Counted from the first letter of the stretch, positions 45,114 to 55,979 are shown. The stretch is 64,000 bases of DNA from Corynespora cassiicola (GCA_022059125.1 JAEUWY010000004.1:3224001-3288000), one strand, 5' to 3'. Translations and numbers: made by a program. Notes: generated by a model not told the origin, from the letters alone.

Positions 45114-46953
45114 TTACTTGGTAGGAACAATAGGCAAACTAACCCAATTCACCGACTTCGGACCGAAGTGGATGTGATTAAGGCCAGCAAAGACACCATC
45201 TTTCCTGTCTTCAGGATGGTTATGCTGGAAGATGCCACTTCCTTGAGTGTCACCACTGCTAATTTCAAAAACAATCTTTCCACCCTTTTCCACAACGACA
45301 TTAGTAGGCCAAACCTCCACATCAACGGCATACACATCCCCTGGAATGACTGGAAGTACATCTGTACTGAAGTAGTCTCGCCAAGGAAGCCATTCTCGAT
45401 GTTTGGGATGTTGCGGGTTGGTCTTGCGCAAGGACACACGGAGCCACCCTTTCGTGAGAGGAACAGGATCACCAGCTGTGCCGGTATAAAATACTTCATT
45501 GCCGGAAGGAGAGATGTATCTCAGGGTAAGGAAAAGATCGATATCCGAAGGCGTGGGCCCGGTTGCATGTGGCGATAAGGATACGTTGAGGTGTGCAACG
45601 ATATGTCCGGTAATTTCAGTTTCTTCTTCGAAGGGCGGTGTGGTGAATTGAAGTAGCTCGGGGTTATCGAGCGTTCCAAGAGCTTTGTAGGACAGCTTTT
45701 GAGGCCTGGTAGTGAGGGGATCTATGCGAGTCAAAGACTGCAGAGGAGTGAGGAAGAACCTGGTGTACTGCGTTCTCGCAATAGGCCACTCATTTTCAGT
45801 GCGGCGCTCATAGACTTTTTCCTTTTCTGCGTCGTTATAGCCCACATCTCCTTTTCGCATAACTAGATCAACAGCGGGCAGCTTTCCTTTGACGGACCAT
45901 CCAACACGATCTTCGCCCTTGAGGAAAGCATCCAGAAAGCTGCGCTGAACCTCTACTTCCTCCTTGTAGTAAAATGGCAGATCATGTCTGCCGGTGATCA
46001 TCCGAAGATACTTGAATTCTGACCCTGCATTCGTATATCCTTCAATGTTGCCTCGAAGATGCAGCAAGATACCGCCCCAATTTCCAACAGAGAGAAGCGG
46101 GACTTCGATATCGCTCATGTCATACTCTTTGCTTGAGTAGTACTCTTCATTCCTAAATCGGAACTTGGCCGTATCAATGGTTTGATCTTGACGGTTTTTC
46201 TCGCGTTCCTCCTCGGAGATATTGCCGTCGACAGTGTCTGGCCCCCAATTCCTCTCATGTCGCCCCGGTCGTCCGTATTGGTTGGTAATGACTTGGCGGT
46301 TCCACCAAAAGTCAATGAACTTGTTGCTCAATATACCACCATGGCGGCAACGATCACGATAGTAATCGCTCATTCCCTCCCATGGGATGACAGCCGCCAA
46401 CCCCTTTGGCCTGCGCGCAGCGACTCGCCACTGGGATCCCGCGTAGTAACTGATCCCTAGCAAGCCGACCTTCCCAGAAGACCATGGCTGTTCTGAAGCC
46501 CACTCTACAACATCAAAGAAGGCTTCACTCGTTCCACGGGACATGGTGTCGAGGAATCCTGGCGATTGACCGAGTCCTCGTTCGTCGGCTCGAACAACAG
46601 TATATCCATGTTGTGTCCAGAATCCGGGATCAGGCGTCTCCCATGCAGAGTGATCGGAATGGTGTTCTTGGTTGACTTCTGAGTAAGACTTCCCATGGAA
46701 ACTATAGTTGTCAGCGGAGAATCGTGAAGTTCTGGTGCTGTTCGTACTCTTTGTAATGGATGTCCTTCCCATACGGTCCGTATGTGACCAAAACCGGATA
46801 CTTCTGACCCTTTTCCGTTTCTTTTGGTCGATACACATTGCATCTGATGATTCCTTCAGAGCTGGTCTTGAGAGGCACCACTGCATTCTCCTCAAAGATG
46901 TAAGGAAATGACGAGGTGTCAACTTTGTGCGCGTCTTTGATTGGGAGAGGCAT
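45114..46953 (-). CDS. CocE/NonD-type alpha/beta hydrolase (S15-like)
   Basis: A 597-residue hydrolase from exons 46748-46953 and 45114-46701 (GTACGA...TATAG intron; the join gives KDFHGKSYSEVN). The alpha/beta-hydrolase part has RADERGLGQSPG and the nucleophile elbow GISYYAGSQW with its Ser. The cap region (IPWEGMSDYYRD) follows, then GRHDLPFYY with a candidate catalytic His, and a C-terminal beta-sandwich (ITGHIVAHLNVSLSP, GWLRVSLRKTNP) typical of the CocE/X-Pro peptidase group. CocE itself cleaves benzoyl esters. Here an ester, lactone or acyl product of ring cleavage could be the substrate, which is inference from the neighbours. Copy C of the shared motif lies 117-130 bases upstream of its ATG. 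Confidence 0.9.
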
Positions 46954-47684
46954 CTTGGAAAATCACGAAAGTATCTTTTCTGTGCGAAAATCCAATGTGA
47001 GATCACGTTTCAACATATATTTTACTGTCAATAACGCCATTTTTGGCGAGCTTGCTGATGCGGAGTCCATTCGGGATGTGGGGGACCCCCGAGCCGTGCG
47101 ACGAAGCTTGGCCGTCACGATGGGGGTGGCTCGGCGAAAGAAAGAAGATTTACCGAAATCGAACTTTGGTTTTATGACAATACTTTCTGATGTGCGAATT
47201 TAGGCAGGCAATATTGCCAATTCTCTACTCTACTCACTTTTGTGATTTGTGCGGTCTCTGCTTAGTCATAGCAAGACACGGTTGTATCCAACTAGACTCT
47301 GGCCTTTTTTCATCTTCACCTTAGTCTTTCATAACATGGGACTATTTGTTACTAAAAGAACTGATATAATATCAAGAGATGAATGATACTTGACTGTAAG
47401 CCAATTGATTGACTAAATGTTGTCATAAGCATTCGCTTTTTGTGAGAACTGCATACTCTTATAGAACACGTAGCTGAACGTATCTGTAAGACTTTGCAGA
47501 AAGCTCATAGCCTCCGAAATTTAATTTAAAGTTACCCTGTTAGTATAGGACCCCGTGATCATAGATATTTTTAATCATAGTTCGAACATTCATATTTGAA
47601 GTTAGAAACAGAGCAATACTCATGAAGAAACTAACTAGGTAATTGGAATTTGCCGTTTGGGAAGCTAAGTTGAGTGAATTTATA
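46954..47684. promoter_or_regulatory. promoter of the CocE-like gene; AT-rich spacer
   Basis: 731 bases. The CocE-proximal 200 bases hold copy C of the motif plus GATGCGGAGTCCATTCGGG just next to it. The rest is AT-rich with no coding signal. Confidence 0.5.
47070..47083 (-). promoter_or_regulatory. shared cluster motif, copy C
   Basis: The plus strand reads TTCGGGATGTGGGG, the reverse complement of CCCCACATCCCGAA, so the motif points toward the CocE-like gene. Confidence 0.6.
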
Positions 47685-48233
47685 TCATGACGAGGGCGGT
47701 ACTCCTTGCATGGTCCCGTAATCCTCGCCCAAAGCCTTTCCGTTCACCACCACAGGCTTGGTTTCCTGCAAGATAAATGCCATTCTTGCCCATTCAGTCT
47801 TGCTATTATTCCTCCAAGCATGCATAGTACCTCGCTGGATTGCCGTATCGCCCCTTTTCATACTCCTTACTTCACCAGAGTCCAACACCAGATCGACCTC
47901 GCCTTCAATGATAATTCCGTAGTCCAAGCTGACAGTCCGGTGCATAGGTGATAAGGAATCCGGAGCCATATCGACAAATCGTAGTACAGTGCCGCCGCTG
48001 ATGACTATTCCGGGGGGTGTTTCGAGATATGATTTGTAAATGGAGATGTCCGAATCGTTATTTAGATCAGGCGGGAATTCCTTAGTAGTATAGCCTAGCG
48101 CAAATTTTGCACTTGGGATCGGTCTGAATGTGTTTTCCTCCGACAATGCATCAGAAAATATGGCTTTGCCTGTGGTCGAATCGTGGGTGGTAATGAATCG
48201 CTTCAAACTCGGAAGATTGTTGCTTTCAGTCAT
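47685..48233 (-). CDS. single-domain cupin protein
   Basis: A 182-residue protein without introns. The cupin core is PMHRTVSLDYGIIIEGEVDLVLDSG followed by KRGDTAIQRGTMHAWRNNS. The first motif has its His early and a Glu in IEGEV, the second has a His in TMHAW, so a metal site with at least two His is possible. Fungal small cupins of this type are often annotated only as cupin domain proteins and occur in aromatic catabolic and secondary-metabolite clusters as isomerases, decarboxylases or dioxygenases. It is divergent from the fumarylacetoacetase-like gene, with 781 bases in between. The reaction cannot be told from sequence. Confidence 0.85.
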   Translation of the reverse strand: MTESNNLPSLKRFITTHDSTTGKAIFSDALSEENTFRPIPSAKFALGYTTKEFPPDLNNDSDISIYKSYLETPPGIVISGGTVLRFVDMAPDSLSPMHRTVSLDYGIIIEGEVDLVLDSGEVRSMKRGDTAIQRGTMHAWRNNSKTEWARMAFILQETKPVVVNGKALGEDYGTMQGVPPSS

Positions 48234-49014
48234 TTTTGGTTGTCTCGTGTTGGTAGTTGTAAGTCTGGCCGCACAAATGTGAATTGAATTTAGGTGTCGG
48301 TCTTATTCCAACTCCATATTGGTCGTAAATATACGAAAGCGTTTTATGTGGCATTAAACCCCGCAAGGTCCCGACGTGGAGGGCACCCGAGGTCGGCATT
48401 TCGTCCGTACATCTGGGGTCCGAGTGGGAATGACCGGTTCCGGAAAAGCAAACCTAGACTAGGAGCCAATCTAACAGCCCCATCTGAGTGAATAGCGATG
48501 GCTTTCTATTGTAGTCTTCCCTGGGCTCCTTCCAATATGGCACTCTAACGTTTGGGATCTTGTCATACGTATGATAAAACTACCTTCCTTTGACGAGGCC
48601 TATCGAAAAGTCGAGAATCTTGAATGGCTAGGTCACTAGCGCGCCATAACCTTTGTATCGTGAACAAAGATATCTAAGCACTCTACAAGTGACGAGTAGC
48701 GCATCAAGGTAGCCTTCTTTTCCGTTACCTTGCATCGGCTGTGGCGTGTGCCGACGAAGCCGAGTTGATCAGAAGGCTCCCGATGTGGAGGAACAAGGGC
48801 CGGGATCTGTCAACAGAGGGACGTCTTCTCGGCAACTGAAATCGCTAGTATTATCAGAATGATAAATGTATTGGAGTGGGCTTCTCTGTCTCGCGAACAT
48901 AAGCCTCTCTCATATCCATTTCTTGTCTGAGGAGTGTGGCGCATCACGGAAGCGAGTGCCTATTGCATAGCCAATCCATCGTTTTCGGCCAGTCACCGAT
49001 CTCCAAAGAACGAC
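48234..49014. promoter_or_regulatory. divergent promoter of cupin and fumarylacetoacetase-like genes
   Basis: 781 bases with no gene. Two near-identical elements, TCCCGACGTGGAGG at 48369-48382 and TCCCGATGTGGAGG at 48778-48791, share the GATGTGG core of the cluster motif. They lie about 140 bases from the cupin start and about 225 bases from the hydrolase start. Confidence 0.45.
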
Positions 49015-50244
49015 ATGCCTCAAGATTACGCATCACAATTTGGCATCGAAAACATTCCTTTCGGGGTCGCGAGCTCTTCTACACGCGCAATACAGTGCGT
49101 GACTAGAATCGGGAACCATGTGATTTTCTTAGCGGAACTCGCTAAAATCGGTGCCTTCAAAAACATCGATGGCGGCCAAGACCTGGCGCGCATTTTCCTA
49201 GAAAAGACACTCAATTCCTACGCAGCTTTGCCAAAAAGCACGCATCAACAAGCACGAACAGCTATCCAAGCCGCATATAAGAGTGGCTTGACTTCAGACG
49301 CGACCGAAGATATCTCGAGTGTTAAGCTCCACGTTCCGGTCCAGGTTGGCGACTTTACCGACTTCTCTGCATCTGCAGACCATGTCCAAAATGCGGGAGA
49401 AGCAATCTTTAGTGTCAGATCATTTCCGCCAGCCTTCTTCAACTACCCAGTAGCATATGCCGGACGATCTTCATCCATAGTCGTTTCGGGAACGCCAGTT
49501 CCCAGGCCATGGGGTCAATTCCCTGAAGACATGTCTGTATCGCCTGAGAAGAGGAACGTCGTCTTCGCCCCTTGTCGCAACCTCGACTATGAGCTCGAGG
49601 TTGGGGCTGTTATAGGTCGTCCTGTCAAGCCCGGCACCAAGCTATATGCCAAGGACGCAGATGAGCATGTATTCGGCTTGGTCCTTGTAAATGACTGGAG
49701 CGCCAGAGATATCCAGGCATTTGAAATGAACCCGCTGGGTCCGTTCAACTCCAAAAACTTTGCGACTACTATTTCACCTTGGATCATCACCCTGGAGGCC
49801 CTGAAAGCATTCGAAGTACCCGCGCCACAGCGCCAGAGGCCTGTCGCTGAATTCCTCGACGATCCAAAGGGTGTCAACTATGCCATTGATCTCCAAGCAG
49901 AAATTGTTCGCAAAGGCGTCCGGACGACAACATGTACAGTTGGCTTCCAAACGATGTACTGGACTATCCGGCATATGCTTGCTCATCATACCATCGGAGG
50001 CTGTGGTTTGAGGACTGGAGATCTAATAGCAGGCGGCACAGTGTCGGGTGAAGCAGATCACGAGCACGGATGCTTACTTGAGTTGACGAAAAATGGAAAA
50101 GTTGCTAGTAAACTCAGTGATGGATCAGATTTGAGGTTCCTCGAAGACGAAGATACAGTGGTTTTGACTGGAATTGTTGGCGGGGCAGAATCTGGCATAG
50201 GCTTCGGCGAATGTCTCGGTGTAGTTAAGCCAGCTGCAGCTTAG
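49015..50244 (+). CDS. fumarylacetoacetase-family hydrolase
   Basis: A single-exon, 409-residue protein with the two-part layout of true fumarylacetoacetase: an N-terminal SH3-like domain (FGVASSSTRAIQCVTRIG) and a C-terminal catalytic domain. Candidate active-site residues: Asp113 and His123 in VGDFTDFSASADHVQNAG, Glu193 and Glu195 in ELEVGAVIG, Asp227 and Arg231 in VNDWSARDIQ, and Lys247 in FNSKNFA. These are the metal ligands and oxyanion residues known from FAH. FAH cleaves the C-C bond of a beta-diketone in tyrosine catabolism. Inside this cluster a ring-cleavage product is the more likely substrate. The frame is open from 48934, but the ATG at 49015 matches the family start. Confidence 0.92.
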   Translation: MPQDYASQFGIENIPFGVASSSTRAIQCVTRIGNHVIFLAELAKIGAFKNIDGGQDLARIFLEKTLNSYAALPKSTHQQARTAIQAAYKSGLTSDATEDISSVKLHVPVQVGDFTDFSASADHVQNAGEAIFSVRSFPPAFFNYPVAYAGRSSSIVVSGTPVPRPWGQFPEDMSVSPEKRNVVFAPCRNLDYELEVGAVIGRPVKPGTKLYAKDADEHVFGLVLVNDWSARDIQAFEMNPLGPFNSKNFATTISPWIITLEALKAFEVPAPQRQRPVAEFLDDPKGVNYAIDLQAEIVRKGVRTTTCTVGFQTMYWTIRHMLAHHTIGGCGLRTGDLIAGGTVSGEADHEHGCLLELTKNGKVASKLSDGSDLRFLEDEDTVVLTGIVGGAESGIGFGECLGVVKPAAA

Positions 50245-50436
50245 TGTATCAGAGATATGATAATACGAACTTGCGACGCTATATTGTCTCACACAGGGCT
50301 GGCCGCCATTCTTTGAGATTCTTGCGTCTTGTGCAAACGTGTCAACGGATCCCTAGCTCTGGAGGTGATGTTTGCTATGGTGTTTTGATAAATGACAGAG
50401 CCGTGGTTTCAAAACGTATTTCTATGCAGGGTGTCC

Positions 50437-51330
50437 TCAGCAGACCTGACCCCCATCCGCTACATAAACAGCCCCAGTGACAAAACTGCTATCTTCGCTC
50501 AGCAAAAAAGCGTTGACCTTCGCAATTTCCAGGGGATCGGCCATGCGGTGCAATGACTGGTTGTGTTGCAATGTCCGATTGTGTCCTTCGAGGAACTGTG
50601 GGGACAAGTTTTGCACCATGGGCGTATCAACGATACCTGGTGCTACACAATTCACGCGAATTCCCTTTCCTCCAAACTCCTTCGCAACGCTCCTTGTTAA
50701 GCCAACGACTCCGTGCTTTGCAGCCGAATAGTCTGCACTGCAAGCTTTCCCTTCGATCCCATAGATGCTACTCGCATTGACTATGCTGCCACACTTTCCT
50801 TGCTTCCCAACTCCACATGACTGCATGGCGCGAAGCTGTGCGCGCATGGAGTAGAAGGTACCATTTAGATTAATGTCGATGTTCGAAAGCCAATCCTCGT
50901 CGCTAACCGTGGTGATGTCATGGATGCCTGCAGCACGAGAGGCGACGCCCGCCATGTTGGCAGCGCCATCGAGCCATCCAAACTTCTCCACTGTCTTGTG
51001 TATCCACGCGTCGACCTGTTTGGATATGGCGACATTCGCCGTCATGGCGATTATACGCTCATCCTCGTAGACTAGCACGCCTCCACCCGGCTTTGCATTT
51101 TCGCCGCCCGGAAGCGTGCTCCTGTCGGCCGACTTGATCTCTAGCTCCTTGTCGGACGCAGGTGACGGTGCTTTGGCTAGGCGTGTGACTGCAGCCTCGA
51201 GGGCTTCTTTGCGTACGTCGGTCAAAGAGAGTGAAGCGCCGGCTGCATACAAGTACTTTGCAGTAGAGAAGCCGATACCCGAAGCAGCTCCAGATATTGC
51301 AATGACCTTGCCCGAGAAGTCAAACGGCAT
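50437..51330 (-). CDS. classical SDR, cluster dehydrogenase/reductase
   Basis: A 297-residue classical short-chain dehydrogenase without introns. The nucleotide-binding motif is ISGAASGIG (residues 12-20), with the acidic residue of LTDVRK after beta-2, which suggests NAD rather than NADP. NMAGVAS, the catalytic Ser in NASSIYG, and the YSAAK Tyr/Lys pair follow, and the end is FVTGAVYVADGG. A Gly/Lys-rich insertion of about 35 residues after the Rossmann beta-2/alpha-2 region is unusual. It closes the putative aromatic cluster on the right and is tail-to-tail with the fumarylacetoacetase-like gene (192 bases apart). Confidence 0.9.
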   Translation of the reverse strand: MPFDFSGKVIAISGAASGIGFSTAKYLYAAGASLSLTDVRKEALEAAVTRLAKAPSPASDKELEIKSADRSTLPGGENAKPGGGVLVYEDERIIAMTANVAISKQVDAWIHKTVEKFGWLDGAANMAGVASRAAGIHDITTVSDEDWLSNIDINLNGTFYSMRAQLRAMQSCGVGKQGKCGSIVNASSIYGIEGKACSADYSAAKHGVVGLTRSVAKEFGGKGIRVNCVAPGIVDTPMVQNLSPQFLEGHNRTLQHNQSLHRMADPLEIAKVNAFLLSEDSSFVTGAVYVADGGQVC

Positions 51331-51825
51331 TGTGGCTTTGGAATTGTATTCCTCTCCGAGGTTAGGCTAGCAAGGAGATAATAGGATCGATCAATTCAAT
51401 ATAAAAATCTGTCTACCCTCGAAAAGGAAGGACTGGTAGTCAGCAATCACCCATACGACAGGTTTTAGCTGTCTTGCGGGGCATGGAAGTGGGGGTGGTG
51501 TGCGGAACTGCATTCCGCAGATAGCGCACATCCCAGCATGGGCGCGTAACTTGCATATTGCCTACTCTAGTGCACCAAACCCTGTTGGATTTGCCCAACA
51601 AATTCATCATGCAGTCAAAGTCGCTATACGGTAGATTCATGCAGAAGCAAATGAATATAGAAGAGAATAATCATTCGTCTATGATTCGAGTTCTAGGGAT
51701 TGTGTCGCATATATTGGAGACAAAGTCAAACCCACAAAGAGCATCTGCTCGGCCTCCAAACCCCGAATTAGCTACTCTTATCAACGGCCTCCTACTTGGC
51801 ATCGTCCTTTCTCAAAGCCTCCCTT
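51331..51825. promoter_or_regulatory. promoter of the cluster SDR
   Basis: 495 bases with no gene. It holds a perfect 7-bp inverted repeat at 51501-51519 and CACATCCCAG at 51527-51536, which matches part of the cluster motif. Confidence 0.45.
51501..51519 (+). promoter_or_regulatory. inverted repeat TGCGGAA-5-TTCCGCA
   Basis: Perfect 7-bp arms around a 5-bp spacer, with CGG/CCG triplets in the arms as expected for a dimeric Zn2Cys6 factor. It lies 171-189 bases upstream of the SDR ATG. Confidence 0.5.
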
Positions 51826-52248
51826 CTATTTCCCTCTTCCTCTAATTACTCCCTCGAGGATATATCCAACCTCATGCATCATATCTTCCAGCCCTTGCAC
51901 CGAATACCAAACATCCGCAGCTTCGTGGAAAAGATCCTGGATTTGCTCTTCGGTGAGCTTGTTCTGTTCTAGCTTCTTCAACGGCTCGATTACGGCAATG
52001 AGATGTGAGAGATGGGTAGATAGGGAGGTGCATCGACGGTTGAGAGCTGACGCCCGGGAGGACAGGGACGCAGGGTCTTTTGGAGTAAGGGGATATGGCG
52101 CAGGCACCTCCTCGGAAATGAATCCAGGCCTTCGGTTTATCGAGCTACTGCTCGAATACTTGAACTGAGACTCGTAGGAGGAATTGTACGGCATGTTTGT
52201 TTGGGGGCGGTGGCTGAGCCATTGACGTGCATATGGAGGAGAAAACAT
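51826..52248 (-). CDS. small hypothetical protein
   Basis: A 140-residue open frame starting at the ATG at 52246-52248 (MFSPPYARQWLS). Residues 1-60 are Ser/Tyr/Pro-rich and low in complexity; residues 60-140 are predicted helical with heptad-like hydrophobics (LSTHLSHLIAVIEPLKKLEQNKLTEE, then DLFHEAADVWYSVQGLEDMM). The layout suggests a soluble helical-bundle protein. No family is recognised. The frame is open to 52335 without another ATG, so a further 5' exon is possible. Confidence 0.5.
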   Translation of the reverse strand: MFSPPYARQWLSHRPQTNMPYNSSYESQFKYSSSSSINRRPGFISEEVPAPYPLTPKDPASLSSRASALNRRCTSLSTHLSHLIAVIEPLKKLEQNKLTEEQIQDLFHEAADVWYSVQGLEDMMHEVGYILEGVIRGRGK

Positions 52249-54220
52249 GTTTCGTGATATCGGTGATGTGCCATTAACTTTCTGAATCTGACCTAGATAT
52301 AATGACTGTGAGCTTGATCTTGCTAAAGTTTTCAATTGAAAACATGCAATAAGGCGATTTTGGTTGCTTAATGTTTGCTCATGCTTGAGCTTGTCGGGAA
52401 CTCCTCAGAGGATTGTGCGTGCCTCATGTTGAGCATGAATTGCTTGCTAATTCAGTACAGTATGCATTAAGGGATACTACCGTTTGAAGTGGGTTTTTCC
52501 ACTACTAGAACTAGATTGGACCCAAGCATTTGGATATATGAGTTTCAAAACTCTTGCTAGATTATGCATCTTTACCTTGAGTGTCCTAAACGCTCTAAAC
52601 ATATCTTGACGTCCTATGTAACGCCAGAAGCATTGGGAACTGCAGTGTAGTCATACCTTCTTTCTTTCATTTGAGTACTTCTCTATGAAAAGGAGTGCTC
52701 TGTGAGAGTTATTGAGCATCCGTGATTCATTTGATCACCAATGCAAACTCTGCAGTATACGATGCGTAATGTTAGGGCAAACAACATGCATGTTGCTGAA
52801 CTCGAGCAATGAATAAAGAGCACAGGCTCTAATGATATAGTTGGGATTATTAGTTTTGCGACAGTGTTGCCGAGTCTCTGTTTTACTGCCCGAGTGTGTC
52901 ACATTGTGGCACAATCCGATTGCTTTTTCCGCATTCGGCTTTTGACATGTCACGACAAATCCTGATCAGAAATCGTCCTAGCAACGTGACATGAAGTATC
53001 CGTCCGATTCTTGCATGTCATCTGACTTTTGTGATGCAATTTGTTTTTGAGGCTGGACCTCCTAATGGGGATCAATGTCGACTGCCCAGGGTGATGGTTA
53101 CGCACAAGCTGTAGCGTGTCTCGTTCAATTTACCCCATCTAATCTCCCAGCTTCGGAGCCATACACGGACGGCCTGAAATGAGCCATTTTATGTTCATGC
53201 TTCAAGCCCTCCCGTGTACAGCCAGCTCTGAATATAGGGGGGCCATGTGATCGTGTAGGTATCTACTATTCTATAGTTACTCTGGTGATAAAGCTGATGA
53301 AATCCCGATAGTTGAACATATAGCTTGGCCCCTTTACTTTCATCGCCTATACAACGCGATAGAAGGGCCTAGTGGACGTAATACTTTCGGAGAATGGCTG
53401 CGTGTTTGAAGTGTGCTTCCTGGTTGTTTGATCGGCTGAAAGCCATTTGCTGATAACGAGGTCCGTGTTTGTGGACTGTGATCTCTTTCTGTTGCACCCA
53501 TCGCTTGAACAATCATTGCGCGCCGCCACTGTCGCCGCCGCATTTCTACGGTTGGCGTGGGCCCAAAATTGCAAGATGGATGCAGCAAACAATCTGGTTG
53601 GCGATTTGACATTTGTCGAGCTGATTTTTGCAGGGATAGCCTGTCGCAACATCTCATCGCCATCGTGCCGGAGTTGGTTGATTCCCAGTTGCTGTTGAGG
53701 ACAGGTCCGCGGACCTAAACGCCATGGCATCATGTTGGCATAGCTGCCGAGGTTGTATTGCGGTCAACGCTGTGATCCCCAGCCACTCTGGAATCAGCGA
53801 TCCTGCCAATTTCCACGACGTCGACAGATTGCCTAATGTTGATTTTGGATGACGCGTGGATGTCGAGCGATGATGCTGAGATGGGAAAAAGGAAGAAGTC
53901 CCGGGCTTGGCGTGTCGCGACATCACGTGTGTATGGCAAACAGGGGTGGCTCCCTGTGGGTGTACCTCCTAGGTAGGCATCTGTGGTTGAAAAAAAAAAC
54001 ATGAAGAAATTCAAATGGTGAGAAAGGTTTTCCAATCTGCAACGCTATATGTAAAAAATGCCTCGCAATGCATTCGATGCTGAATGAGACGTGACTTACC
54101 ACTGACAATTCGAAACGTCGATACCACAAGATTACCCTCCCATCAAGATCAAAAACCACTGATGCGTACCACAGTAAGCCTTTCAAGGTTTCTTCCTAGA
54201 AGATTCCCAGTGGGCTGGCT
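52249..54220. other. gene-free stretch, 2 kb
   Basis: No gene is supported. Small overlapping frames on both strands between 53340 and 54190 lack motifs and splice logic. The left part is AT-rich. This gap separates the aromatic cluster from the next gene. Confidence 0.5.
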
Positions 54221-55979
54221 TTACTCGTCCACAGCCTCTTCATCGATTGGATTTGTGTCATTTGTGATGACATGTTTGAGCCCACTCTCAATTTCCACCT
54301 TGTCCACATGCTCTTTCGGTACCCAAAACATTTGGATTACCCCCAAGAGAGCTACTGCAAACAGACTGAACCAAGCGGCAGCACTACCCCCCACCGAGTA
54401 GATCACACCGGCCAGTGGTGGGGATACTGTTCGTGCCAGACAGCAAGCTGACATAGCAAGTCCGTTGACGCGGCCGAGCACCAGCGAAGATGGCGTTGCG
54501 TTCTTCAGAAGAATGAGCGCGCACGGGAAAAAGATGATACCGAAAAAGGCCTGGAAAATCAACGGAATATAGACGCCCACGCCGATTAACTTTTCTGGGA
54601 ATGCGCTGATGAAGGGCGGGATGAGGTAGGTGATTGGGTATAGAACAACCATGGAGACGAATGAAACCCATACGCCGATGTTCTCGACAAACACTGGGAA
54701 TATGACGGCTTGGATGAATAATGTGATGAATCCATTTACGGCCAAGTAGGTGCCCACATCGTGCAGCGACATGCCCAATCCACCGGCAAGATCCAAACCA
54801 GAATGAAGTCGTTTGTCCAGGAGGTGCACAGGCAGAACAGTCACAAAAGCCATTTGGTGGTAAGCGGCAAGAGTCATGGCAACAGTAAGCATTACGACGG
54901 TGTAATTGAACGTCTTCTTGGGTGGAGCGTCGTTTGGAGGGACAGGGTGAACATCCTGGTGCGAGAATCTGATAGAATGCATGGTTCCAAACGAAGAACG
55001 ACGGATATCAAAACGCTGGTCTGTAGGCAAGGGGAGACTTTCTTCCAGGAACGAGGGACGCTTCCGAATAGCGCGTATGCTGTCCGCAATGGATACAGAA
55101 CGAGCTCTGTTGCGTGCTGCAAAACGCGAGAGGGATTCGCGTTCGCGGTCTGGACGATGGAGAGGGGTCCTCTCGTCGGGCTCCCCATCCTCGATTGCAG
55201 AATCGTCGTCTTTGAGGAGTGCTGGGTTAGTTTCCTCGAGGAAAAAGATTCCTTGGATGATGGCCAAGATGATCCCACCAGCAGCCACCACATTGGGGAG
55301 AAGATACGGGTATCGTCCAAAGATACCGTCCTGGGAGAAGACGGACGGGTAGAAGTGGGCAGGCTGGGCAAGGAAACCGCCCATAGCTGAGCCGATGATT
55401 CCTCCAAGTGTCCACACAAACGGCTGTGTAGCATACGCCTTGGCTGCATCTTGTCAGCTCCCTGTCACGGGGGTTGAAAATGGGCACTCGTTGGGCTTAC
55501 GTTCATGAGCCGGATTCTTAACCATCTCGGCTACCATGGTCTGCATGATGGCTACGTTGCCATTAAGGGCACCGCCGACGAAGCGTGCGAGAAGAGCAAC
55601 CCAGTACGACTGCGCCATACCAAAGACAATACTCGTCATTGCAACGCCGGCAAGGCCAATAAGAGCCACAGGCTTTCTGCCATAAACATCGGAGATGGCG
55701 CCCCAACCAAGGGCGGTCATGGCCTCGGCAACGGCGTAGGCAGAGACGAGCAAACCCGAATAAAAGGAGGCATCATGATGGCTAATACCCAGGTCCTTCA
55801 CCATGGGAAACGAGTAAGCAAGAATGGAGTTGAAGGCCAATGGCTCGGAAAATCGGCATATTCCTAGACCGAATTGTCAGTCTCTTCACGTCATGACGTC
55901 AATGTTTGGCACGGCGTAACATACCGATGATGATGAGCTGTTTGGTAGGAAAGGGGGCATCTTTGGGGTCCGGAGGCAT
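54221..55979 (-). CDS. MFS transporter, DHA1/TetA-like
   Basis: A 546-residue, 12-helix transporter. Exons are 55925-55979, 55501-55863 and 54221-55443. The short first exon encodes MPPDPKDAPFPTKQL. Exon 2 gives RFSEPLAFNSILAYSFPMV and the motif A loop GAISDVYGRKPVALIG. The central loop is long and charged (DERTPLHRPDRERESLSRF). The second half starts at KKTFNYTVVMLTVAMTLAAYHQMAF. The arrangement resembles fungal homologues of yeast YCR023C and plant ZIF1-type transporters. The substrate is unknown. All introns are GT-AG. It does not share the cluster motif and is 2.9 kb from the cluster SDR, so I do not include it in the cluster. Confidence 0.9.

Noticed and set aside
52249..54220. Possible broken gene in the 2-kb gap (frames near 53340-54190)
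   Set aside because: Frames overlap without a consistent direction, and no protein similarity could be seen by eye.
54221..55979. Second MFS transporter as a member of the aromatic cluster
   Set aside because: Separated by 2.9 kb and an unrelated gene, and I found no copy of the shared motif upstream.
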